Assembly (NCBI GenBank): GCA_947459425.1
Contig: CANHDJ010000001.1
Location: 82,103-146,102, forward strand
DNA length: 64,000 nucleotides
Direction of reading: 5' to 3'
Source: Ignavibacteria bacterium
GTDB taxonomy: Bacteria; Bacteroidota; Ignavibacteria; Kapaibacteriales; UBA4661
The notes beneath the pieces were generated by a model. It made no database searches, was not told where the DNA came from, and saw only the letters and a program-made list of their open reading frames with translations. Numbering within the stretch: the stretch's first letter is position 1; each line of letters begins with the position of its first letter. Shown here piece after piece: positions 38,760 to 47,382 of the stretch. The translations under genes and the position numbers were made by a program.

Positions 38760-39494
38760 TTATGTACAAATTTCGCCCGGCTGACAAACTTCTCCTTGAA
38801 GGGTATCATTGGAAATGACCTGATTTTGATGAGTATTGATAAGATTTTGAGCGTTTTCCTGCTCCCATTCTTCAAAGGATTGCCGGAGAACTTCCGCAAA
38901 AACACTGACCTCCTGAGCGCCAGAGACCGCATATTTTCTATCAAAAACAAAAAATGGCACACCTTGAATACCAAGATGCTCTGCCTCGTGAATATCCCCA
39001 GAGACAGCATCAGCAAATGTGTTTTCTCTCAAAACTGCACGAATTTCCTCCGCCTCAAGCCCCACTTTACTACCGAGCGCAACAAGTGTTTCTGCGTCTT
39101 CTAAATCTTTGCCGTCCGTAAAATGTGCTTTTAAGAGTGATTCTTTCATGGCATTTTGCAGACCCTGAGAATGCGCCAGATGCAAGATTTGATGGGCTTT
39201 GTGAGAATTTGCAACAATAGCTTTTTCAAAATATAGTTGAACCCCCGAACTAGCGCCCATCGCTGCCACATGAGCAAACATCTGCTGTACATGGTCAAGT
39301 GACATCCCTTTTTTCGTTGCCAAAACCTCAGCATATCCTTTGTTTTGCGTACCGGAAATACTTGGGTCAAGTTGAAAACTTTTCCATAGAACGGTAATTT
39401 TGCTTTTATGGTCAAACTGCCTGAGAGCCTCTTCAAATCGGTGTTTTCCGATGTAACAAAAAGGACACATTACGTCCGACCAGATTTCTACGTG
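38760..39494 (-). CDS. DsbA-family (FrnE-like) oxidoreductase
   Basis: VEIWSDVMCPFCYIGKHRFEEAL (CPFC), GIQGVPFFVFDRKYAVSGAQ. Start set at MHVEIWSD. Confidence 0.92.
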   Translation of the reverse strand, partial: HVEIWSDVMCPFCYIGKHRFEEALRQFDHKSKITVLWKSFQLDPSISGTQNKGYAEVLATKKGMSLDHVQQMFAHVAAMGASSGVQLYFEKAIVANSHKAHQILHLAHSQGLQNAMKESLLKAHFTDGKDLEDAETLVALGSKVGLEAEEIRAVLRENTFADAVSGDIHEAEHLGIQGVPFFVFDRKYAVSGAQEVSVFAEVLRQSFEEWEQENAQNLINTHQNQVISNDTLQGEVCQPGEICT

Positions 39495-39851
39495 CATGGT
39501 GCTGTTCATACGTGGAGTTTTTTTATGATAAAGAATGATTTTTTGTTGTTCCGCAATACAAAACTACATATTTTTCCATCAGTATCTTGCCTCTACAAAT
39601 CCTTAAAAAATTGGTCGTGTCTGAAAGAGTAAAAATTGTAGGATTGAAGAGCTGTTCATTCGCATAATACACGAAATGACCATGAACCTGAATGTGGAAT
39701 CGGGATAAGAACTACGATGTACTGTGCTTTCTACAACCAAACATACACGACACCGCCTTATTAGAAATTTCCCACAGCATTAGTACAAGAAAGTGACTCT
39801 TTAGGACACAACCGTATATTTCATCTACACTTTAATTTGAGGGAGTTTATT

Positions 39852-42116
39852 ATGAAAACATCTTGGTACTCATTGCATATTTCGTCTGGAAAATTAGACT
39901 GCCTATGGCACTATTTTTTGCCTCGGTTTATTGGTTTGATTTGTGTTATTATGGCGGTATCAACGTTTTTTGCTCAAGCACAACAATCGGCAACAAAGCA
40001 ACTTGAGGATTTATCACTGGAAGATTTGCTGAATGTAGAAATTATTTCTGCATCAAAAAAAGCCGAAAAACTCTCTGATGCTCCTGCAACAGTCATTGTG
40101 CTTACCTCGCAAGATATTCTCAAGCGCGGCTACATCAATTTGGGAGAAATTTTAGATGACTTGCCGGGGATGGATGTTGTTCGTCCCTATGGTGATGCCT
40201 TCTTGAAAAATTATATGCGCGGCTATCGCAATACTATTGGCTCGCCGTATTTGCTGATGGTGGATAATATTATTCTGAATAATCTTTATTTTAACGAAGC
40301 CGAAGGCATGGGTTCTATCCCGATGTCGAATATTGAACGTGTTGAAGTGGTGTATGGACCTGCTTCATCGGTCTATGGACCAAACGCATTTATGGGGGTT
40401 ATCAATATCATCACCTCGAAAGACAGAGACTCTTCCGGCTTCAGTTCACGCGGTTTGCTTCTTGCGGGTTCGCTCAATAGCCGTGTGGCAGATATGAACG
40501 TTATGTACAAAAACAAAGACTTCCGCGTCTCGGTAACAGGGCGATTTGATTATGGCGTAACGGATAATGTTGTCGCAGAAAATTACGAATATACAAAGAC
40601 GAGTTATTTGAAAAACCGACGTTTGTGGGGCGCACTGTTGGATAATCCCAATTTTGCAGGTACGGCATCGCCACATCAAAATTCCGGCATTGACGCACGT
40701 GTATATTTCGGGAACACAGAAATCGGTTATCTGATGAACACCATGCGCACAGGGTATGGCTATGAATATGCAAGCGACAAAGTGCAGCCCAATGGTGTCT
40801 GGTCGCGCCCGCAATGGAGCATCCATGCACGGCACGTACAGGACTTTTCTGATAAATTCAGCTCTACGACGCTTTTGCGATACCGCGAAAGCGATGTCAG
40901 CAATGATTCTTACTTTGTCGAGGGATACGAAGGCGATGCGCGTGGTAATCGCGTTGTTGATGTTTCATTCTGGCAAGCACTCAATAACAGCTTTTCACTC
41001 TACCAAGACTTCAATTACACCCCTTTACCCGCCCTTTCTATCAACGCGGGACTGAAATTTGAACGCCGCGATTTGCAAAAAGCATACGATATCAATTTTG
41101 GTCCATCACTTTCGCCGGACAGCGTGCGTACGCTCTATCCCATGCCGCCGCCAATTCCAGCTATCAGGCAGTATCAAAACCGCATTTTTGTCAATGACGA
41201 TGGTGCATATCTTCAAGCAAAATATCAAGTACAAAACCTCTTGGGTTCCAGCGATCGACATAATTTTATTGCGGGCTTGCGATATGACAACAACTCAGCG
41301 TATGGCGCGGCTACGACGCTGCGAGCAAGTTATGTTGGCAATTACGGTAATTTTGGAGCAAGGCTCATGTATGGGCAAGCCTTCCAAGAACCTGTCCCCC
41401 GCGTATTGTTTGGCGGTTGGCGCGGTTCAGGCAGTGACCCCAGCTTGAAACCTGAACTTTCCAATACTATCGAAGCAAGCGGCACCTATACTCAATCGAA
41501 CTTCAGTGCAGTATTGAGTTTATACAACGCCAACAGCCAAAACACGATTGTCAATGTCGTGGGGGGCGCACAAAACCTTGGTGAGCGAAGGGTATTGGGT
41601 GCAGATGTTCATTTACAAGCCCGTATTCAGGTGAGTTTTTTGAAGCAGCTTTCGTTGTGGGGATATTATTCCTTCATTACCTCGCAAGAAAAGCAAATTC
41701 GCAATGGTCAAATTACGGACAGCCTAGCACCCATTGGCGATTTGGCAGATCATAAAGTGTACATCGGCGCAAGTGCGGACATCAATGAAGATTTCAACAT
41801 TACCTTACGCAGTCGCTTTATTGGGCAACGCATACCAGTGGCAAGCAATCCTATACGCTCAATTGATGGTTATTTCACTCTTGATGCCACGCTTACCTAC
41901 GAAAACTTGTTCGCAAAAGGCTTTGGCTTGTCTGTACGACTATTTAATTTACTCAATGCACAATATTTCCAGCCGGGAATACGTGATGGCGGTGCTGGCA
42001 CGACTCCGGGCAGATTCGACGCTGCGGGGATTTGGCGCGGCAGTAATAGTTTTTTCAATTCTTTATTGCCGCAGCCCGGAAGAACGGTGCAGATTGCGCT
42101 TATCTTCACGTTGTAG
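39852..42116 (+). CDS. TonB-dependent receptor
   Basis: Plug domain (SDAPATVIVLTSQDILKRGYINLGEILDDLPGMDV, IERVEVVYGPASSVYGPNAFMGVINIITSK), long beta-barrel, terminal aromatic-rich strand. ATG start after gagggag. Confidence 0.93.
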   Translation: MKTSWYSLHISSGKLDCLWHYFLPRFIGLICVIMAVSTFFAQAQQSATKQLEDLSLEDLLNVEIISASKKAEKLSDAPATVIVLTSQDILKRGYINLGEILDDLPGMDVVRPYGDAFLKNYMRGYRNTIGSPYLLMVDNIILNNLYFNEAEGMGSIPMSNIERVEVVYGPASSVYGPNAFMGVINIITSKDRDSSGFSSRGLLLAGSLNSRVADMNVMYKNKDFRVSVTGRFDYGVTDNVVAENYEYTKTSYLKNRRLWGALLDNPNFAGTASPHQNSGIDARVYFGNTEIGYLMNTMRTGYGYEYASDKVQPNGVWSRPQWSIHARHVQDFSDKFSSTTLLRYRESDVSNDSYFVEGYEGDARGNRVVDVSFWQALNNSFSLYQDFNYTPLPALSINAGLKFERRDLQKAYDINFGPSLSPDSVRTLYPMPPPIPAIRQYQNRIFVNDDGAYLQAKYQVQNLLGSSDRHNFIAGLRYDNNSAYGAATTLRASYVGNYGNFGARLMYGQAFQEPVPRVLFGGWRGSGSDPSLKPELSNTIEASGTYTQSNFSAVLSLYNANSQNTIVNVVGGAQNLGERRVLGADVHLQARIQVSFLKQLSLWGYYSFITSQEKQIRNGQITDSLAPIGDLADHKVYIGASADINEDFNITLRSRFIGQRIPVASNPIRSIDGYFTLDATLTYENLFAKGFGLSVRLFNLLNAQYFQPGIRDGGAGTTPGRFDAAGIWRGSNSFFNSLLPQPGRTVQIALIFTL

Positions 42117-42209
42117 ATACACTGAAGAAGGTCGGAAAACTCTTTCTGTCTGGCGGCTGAAGAGAAATTTACTTCAAGGTTAGTTTTGCCAATTTATCAG
42201 AAAACATCC

Positions 42210-42566
42210 ATGTTTCAAGGACTTCGCACTGTTATTTATGCCGCACCAGACCTTGCGGCAGCAAAGGCGTGGTACACCCGCGCTTTTGGCACATCGCCCT
42301 ATTTTGACGAGCCGTTTTATGTAGGCTTTAGTATTGGCGGCTACGAATTGGGTTTAGATCCTGATATTCCACTAACCAATGGCTCAACGGTCACCTATTG
42401 GGGCGTTGGAGATATTGACGACGCTTTTGCGCACTTGATGAAATGCGGTGCCAAAGAGCAATCAGCACCAACAAATGTGGGCGGTGAAATTTGGGTGGCA
42501 ACACTGGAAGACCCCTTTGGCAATACGCTTGGCATTATTGAAAATCCCGAGTTTCGCGCCGAGTGA
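42210..42566 (+). CDS. VOC (glyoxalase-like) family protein
   Basis: FQGLRTVIYAAPDLAAAKAWYTRAFG...TLEDPFGNTLGIIENPEF. Confidence 0.92.
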   Translation: MFQGLRTVIYAAPDLAAAKAWYTRAFGTSPYFDEPFYVGFSIGGYELGLDPDIPLTNGSTVTYWGVGDIDDAFAHLMKCGAKEQSAPTNVGGEIWVATLEDPFGNTLGIIENPEFRAE

Positions 42567-42702
42567 TGAAGTGATGGCAAGAAGTGAAACCCACATTCTT
42601 CTTCAGGTAAAAAGAAAAAATTGGCAGTGTTAATAAAAAATGGTATTTTAGCGTTCTGCACTCAAAAAACTATCGTATCACTTAACTCGTTGAAAAACCG
42701 TC

Positions 42703-42873
42703 ATGGCTAAAACACAGACCTTTGGCGATAAGTCCAAAAAACAGAAAGACACAACGATTCACGTAAAAGTTGTGAAAGGTTACCGCTCCGAAAAAGGAAC
42801 AACCAAGTACGTTACGCGCTTTGTGAAAGTTGCGGACGTTGGTCAAGTAGATAAAATTGATATTTCCAAGTAA
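42703..42873 (+). CDS. Small basic protein, 56 aa, just upstream of rpmE
   Basis: Own translation (below the ORF track cutoff): MAKTQTFGDKSKKQKDTTIHVKVVKGYRSEKGTTKYVTRFVKVADVGQVDKIDISK*. Tightly spaced before rpmE. Confidence 0.72.
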   Translation: MAKTQTFGDKSKKQKDTTIHVKVVKGYRSEKGTTKYVTRFVKVADVGQVDKIDISK

Positions 42874-42894
42874 TTTCAAACCGACTATACGACC

Positions 42895-43122
42895 ATGAAA
42901 AAAGGTATCCACCCTAATTATCGCATCGTTGACGTTGTCATGACCGACGGTTCGACCTTCCAAACCCGCTCTTGCTTCAAGAATGACCGCATGGTGCTGG
43001 AGATTGACTCCAAATCGCATCCATTCTTCACAGGCAAACAAGTTCTTATCGACACCGCCGGGCGTGTTGACCGCTTCAAAAAGCGCTTTGAGAAAACACA
43101 AAAACTCAAAGAAACGAAATAA
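42895..43122 (+). CDS. rpmE: Ribosomal protein bL31, form without the zinc-ribbon cysteines
   Basis: [22 protein letters not shown]...[27 protein letters not shown]. Confidence 0.92.
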   Translation: MKKGIHPNYRIVDVVMTDGSTFQTRSCFKNDRMVLEIDSKSHPFFTGKQVLIDTAGRVDRFKKRFEKTQKLKETK

Positions 43123-43169
43123 GAACAACTCTATTAACGAATATTTTTTATACACTTATACCATACCCC

Positions 43170-43460
43170 ATGCGCAGCAATCAGCAGCAAAACAATAATT
43201 CGAGCGCGGTATATGTCGGAGCGCGTACCAAGCGCCAAGAACCGCAACAAAAACGCAAGCGCCGCAACCCGCTTAAAGACTCACGCTATGTTGATTATCT
43301 TGACGTGAAGTTCCTTGACCGTTTTATCAATGACCAAGGGAAAATTCTTCCTCGTCGTATTACCGGCGCAAATGCTCACCAACAACGCCTTTTGGCAACG
43401 GCTATCAAGCACGCTCGCCACTTAGCGCTTATTACATTTGTTGAGCAAGACGTAGCATAA
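43170..43460 (+). CDS. rpsR: Ribosomal protein bS18, cysteine-free N-terminus
   Basis: [51 protein letters not shown]. Confidence 0.93.
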   Translation: MRSNQQQNNNSSAVYVGARTKRQEPQQKRKRRNPLKDSRYVDYLDVKFLDRFINDQGKILPRRITGANAHQQRLLATAIKHARHLALITFVEQDVA

Positions 43461-43483
43461 AATTAATGCGAACTTTATTCTTT

Positions 43484-43516
43484 AACGCCGTGTTTAGACT
43501 CTCTAAACACGGCGTT
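43484..43516. terminator. Perfect 15-bp stem-loop after rpsR
   Basis: aacgccgtgtttaga-ctc-tctaaacacggcgtt; T-rich flank is weak on the plus strand. Confidence 0.7.
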
Positions 43517-43586
43517 ACTGCTTTACGCACACACCCTTTCGTCAAAACTCTTTTTGCGCAACGGCTTACAAAAAACGACGACCGCG

Positions 43587-44699
43587 ATGGATATTTTGAT
43601 TGATGAACATATTCCGTTTTTGGCAGAATCCCTCCAAAAGAGCGAGGAACAAGGCTTTCATTTAAAAAGGTTTCAAGGGCGCACACTCACGCGGGATGCA
43701 CTTGACAACTGCATAGCCCTTTGCGTCCGCTCGACAACTCGCGTCAATGCCGCATTGCTTCAGGGGTCGCCAGTACGTTTTGTTGGCACGGCGACAAGTG
43801 GCTCAGAGCATATTGACGCAGACTTTTTGCGTGAAGCGGGTATCCTCTTCCGCGATGCGCGGGGCTGCAACGCTAATTCCGTTGCGGAGTATGTTGTTTT
43901 TTCCATGCTGCTATGGGCAGAGCAGCGTGGTTTGATGACGGAAAAGCAACCTTTGCGCGGTAAAACGCTTGGGCTTATTGGCTATGGACATATCGGCAAG
44001 CGTGTTGCAGCTTTGGCATTGAATCTCGGTATGCGTGTACTGGTAAGCGACCCGCCATTGCTCCAATCCGGCGGGCTTTTGGGGCGCTGGGTTCAAAACA
44101 CCAGTCTCGACAACCTTCTCAGCGAAGCCAATGTCGTCACCAATCACGTACCCTACACAACTCAAACCAAACACGCGACAGCAGGAATGTTTGACGACAA
44201 GGCTTTGGCGCAGCTCCGCAAGAAAACCTTGTTTATTCACGCTTCCCGAGGCGGCATCGTTGCAGAAAGCGCATTACTGAAAATATTGGAAGAGCGCGAC
44301 ATCACCGCCGTTGTGGATGTATGGCAAGATGAACCCCTCATCAATTCTACGCTTGCGAAGCACTGTTTGCTGGCTACTCCACACATTGCTGGATATTCAT
44401 TTGAGGGAAAAATTCACGGCTCAATGATCATGGCACGAGAATTAGAGCGCTTTGCAAGCAATATTCTTGGGAAATCCTTGATGATTGATTGGAGTGTTTT
44501 TGAGCAGGCGCTTGCACCAGAGAACCACATAGCCATTGACTTTGCAGACCATCATCTTCTTTTGGAACAACTCCGTGTTTCGCGCAACCTTGAGTCCGAT
44601 ACGGCGCTCTTACGTGCCTCGTTGAATGACCACGACCCCGCAGAGGCTTTTGACCGATTGAGAAAAACGTATCCGAAGAAACGCGAGATTATACTTTGA
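43587..44699 (+). CDS. pdxB: Erythronate-4-phosphate dehydrogenase
   Basis: MDILIDEHIPFLAESL, FVGTATSGSEHIDADFL, GCNANSVAEYVV, LGLIGYGHIGKRVA, ATPHIAGYSFEGKI. Confidence 0.93.
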   Translation: MDILIDEHIPFLAESLQKSEEQGFHLKRFQGRTLTRDALDNCIALCVRSTTRVNAALLQGSPVRFVGTATSGSEHIDADFLREAGILFRDARGCNANSVAEYVVFSMLLWAEQRGLMTEKQPLRGKTLGLIGYGHIGKRVAALALNLGMRVLVSDPPLLQSGGLLGRWVQNTSLDNLLSEANVVTNHVPYTTQTKHATAGMFDDKALAQLRKKTLFIHASRGGIVAESALLKILEERDITAVVDVWQDEPLINSTLAKHCLLATPHIAGYSFEGKIHGSMIMARELERFASNILGKSLMIDWSVFEQALAPENHIAIDFADHHLLLEQLRVSRNLESDTALLRASLNDHDPAEAFDRLRKTYPKKREIIL

Positions 44700-44780
44700 A
44701 GCCATTAAAAACGCAACCGCCGTCCAACACGCAGCTCGCTCCTATAATCCCCACAAAGAACCGTTTCCTTTAAAAAAGTA

Positions 44781-44808
44781 AAGCAGAACTGGAGACCTAG
44801 TTCTGCTT
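44781..44808. terminator. Hairpin downstream of pdxB
   Basis: aagcagaact-ggagacct-agttctgctt; no clear U-tract. Confidence 0.45.
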
Positions 44809-45168
44809 CGGTTATCACGCTATTCAGCACATTTCCCCATCAAGACGTGTATAAATGTGCGCTTTCATGTATAGTTTAAAATTTTCCCCTTAAAGTTCCA
44901 CATTTTCATAGATTATCATTTAAATTTCAACCACGTTCATCATTATTCGACGGTCAGTAGAGACTCAGATTTCGCACAGAAAAAAACCAACCATGAGTTT
45001 GTTTTCATGTCTGCTACAAACTTACAAAAAACGATAGGGGGTGCGCTAGTGTCGCTTGTCACGTTTTTCCCGTTACAATATGCGTTGCAACATCTAATTT
45101 TCGCTCAGAAAAACCCAGCAAGACTCTGTTTTTCAAACACTTCCAAAGAAAAATCAAGTACGATTTTT

Positions 45169-45200
45169 AAGTAAAAAAAAATGATTTTTTTTTACTTTTT
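45169..45200. terminator. A/T hairpin with T-tract downstream of the Ig-like lipoprotein gene
   Basis: aagtaaaaaaaaa-tga-tttttttttactt, a perfect 13-bp inverted repeat of nearly pure A/T. Confidence 0.45.
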
Positions 45201-45249
45201 TGATGATTTTTCTGCTTTTTCCCGAAAAAAACTGCTTGAGGGTAGGAAT

Positions 45250-47382
45250 CTATGGCACAATAATTCGCACATTGTCAATCGTCCAACGCGGACGAACTTG
45301 TAAATCGGTCGGAAAAACAATAAAACGCTCGGCTGGCGAGTAGGGAAATACCGAACCATAATCATAACGACCATTTCCATTCGCATCAACAAATGCTGTT
45401 AGACGATATGATCCTGGTGGCACAGTACTCAGTTCCCATGCGCCGGGCTTTGCAAGACGCAATTCAAATCGTTGCTGCGCAAAGGGCGAAGGTGGTTGTG
45501 TGGGTGTTGAAGCGGGAGATTGGCTGGGCGGCGTTGAAGTTGCTGATTGAGGCGAAGGTGTGCTGTTCGCAGAAGCGCTTTGCGTCAAGAGGGGTGCAGT
45601 TTCCAACACAATGACGAACTGCCCGCCTGTGGAGCGCGTTGCCATCGTAGAGCGTACCAGTGTGGAGCGTGTCAGATTGATGGCGCTCGGCATTGTGGCG
45701 GATGTCGTGCTGATAGTTGCTTGAGTGGCAGTATTTTTTTTGAATACGCCGACACTAGCTATTGTGGAAGGAATGACAACGGAATCTGCTATTGTACCCG
45801 AAATACCGCCATAATCCCGTGCATCCTCTGTTTGGAAACGCAGCAAAACAACGGAATCACGCAATGACCTCCCATCCCACGCTTGTAGGCTTTGAGTCCG
45901 AAAACCGAGCGTGTACCAAGCATTCGGCGCAAGCGCTGTGCGCGGCTCCAGCATGAGCCTGTTATGAGGCGCAAGCGAAGCAGCAAAATCTACTGCTTTC
46001 CCTGAGGCAGACTCCCAGACTATACCACTGGCGCTTGCCGTCGTTACACTCAGCGCTAGTGCTTCCGAGAAGGTAAAGGAAATACGCGGCTTTTGCGGCA
46101 CGTTGCGGACACTATCGGCAAGCACAGGAGCCATAAACGGCGAAAGCGCTCCTGCCGTCAAGATTTGTGTGCGCAAGAGCATTGGAAGAGTGCTATCGGC
46201 AATCGTTGCTTCATTGGATATTTTCCAGAAAGCCGTGTTTGTGCTGTCGGCAATAGTATTTCCGGCTGAATCCCGCACCGCAATAGCTTTTAAGCGCCAT
46301 GTTGACGATTGCTGCTGTGCGCTTGATGGCAACGGTTTATCGGTATAACAGCGAATCACGGCGGGGTTGTTTCCGTCGGGATGCAAGGCGATAATGCGCG
46401 GCAACTCGCTTCCGGCAAGGGTTTCCAAAGAATCTCGGAGTGTGAAATTATCCGATCGCAGCGATGCAGGATGAATTTTTTCACTAAACCGCACCGACAG
46501 GCGTTGTGCCGAAATCTGGCGCACCTCATAGATACGGGGCGGGGCAACATCTTCCACGGGAGCCATTTTTATCAACATTTCTGCCGTGCCGCCCTCTGGC
46601 AACCAAATATCGCTAACAGCGGTGCTGAAGGCATCTACGCCCTTATCCAAAAGGTCATTGCGATATTCATCACGCAACACAAAGAGACGGTATGCTCCGG
46701 CAGCTAAGGCGGGAAATTCAAGAGTTTTATTGGAGCCGATCTGCGTTTTGTATTTGGGTTTCGTCGTACCGGGATTGAGCGTGTCGGGTCTTGTCGTCAA
46801 AGGGTAGAGAAACGCCGTAAGTCCGTCGGGTTTGTCGGTATCAACGCGGGCGCGAATTGTCCCGCTATCAAGTTTGCTACCAGTTGAAAAAATGAGTGTG
46901 TACGCAGCTTCCGGCTTATTGCCGTCCCAATCGCTATACTGCGTCCCAAGCGTCAGTGCCACCGTCGTATTGGAATCGAGCGGCTCCTTGAAATTCACAT
47001 AGACAGTTTTTCCCGACCAGAAGTATTCGGTCTTGATGGGCGGTGTGAGAAAAAGGCTCTGATGCACCTGATTTCGCTGCTGAATGAATTTATTGAACTC
47101 AAGGGCAATATATTGGGGATGAGCATTTAACGCTCGTTGTAAAGGCTCTGTGGCTATAATTGCCGGAGGGGTTTTGTCGGGTTTGCCCCCGCTTGGCGCG
47201 ACGGCATTGGCACAGGCGTTGAGAAACAGGCTCGAAATAAGAAAAATGGCAAGAATAACGCCACCGTTACCAAAGGCACGACCACCATCATCTGTGCAAT
47301 AAAAGCCAGATTGTACGCCCGTGCGCAGAAACAATGCCGTCAAATCTTGTTGATTCACAATATTCACCGACCTATTTTTCAA
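45250..47382 (-). CDS. Ig-like (Big_5-type) domain lipoprotein with Pro/Ser/Thr-rich linker
   Basis: LISSLFLNACANAVAPSGGKPDKTPPAIIATEPLQRALNAHPQYIALEFNKFIQ...; linker STPSPQSATSTPPSQSPASTPTQPPSP. Confidence 0.8.
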   Translation of the reverse strand: MKNRSVNIVNQQDLTALFLRTGVQSGFYCTDDGGRAFGNGGVILAIFLISSLFLNACANAVAPSGGKPDKTPPAIIATEPLQRALNAHPQYIALEFNKFIQQRNQVHQSLFLTPPIKTEYFWSGKTVYVNFKEPLDSNTTVALTLGTQYSDWDGNKPEAAYTLIFSTGSKLDSGTIRARVDTDKPDGLTAFLYPLTTRPDTLNPGTTKPKYKTQIGSNKTLEFPALAAGAYRLFVLRDEYRNDLLDKGVDAFSTAVSDIWLPEGGTAEMLIKMAPVEDVAPPRIYEVRQISAQRLSVRFSEKIHPASLRSDNFTLRDSLETLAGSELPRIIALHPDGNNPAVIRCYTDKPLPSSAQQQSSTWRLKAIAVRDSAGNTIADSTNTAFWKISNEATIADSTLPMLLRTQILTAGALSPFMAPVLADSVRNVPQKPRISFTFSEALALSVTTASASGIVWESASGKAVDFAASLAPHNRLMLEPRTALAPNAWYTLGFRTQSLQAWDGRSLRDSVVLLRFQTEDARDYGGISGTIADSVVIPSTIASVGVFKKNTATQATISTTSATMPSAINLTRSTLVRSTMATRSTGGQFVIVLETAPLLTQSASANSTPSPQSATSTPPSQSPASTPTQPPSPFAQQRFELRLAKPGAWELSTVPPGSYRLTAFVDANGNGRYDYGSVFPYSPAERFIVFPTDLQVRPRWTIDNVRIIVP

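Noticed and set aside
44700-45249. Possible structured ncRNA in the 550-bp gap
   Set aside because: Only simple hairpins near each end; no recognisable ncRNA family and no way to test expression here.
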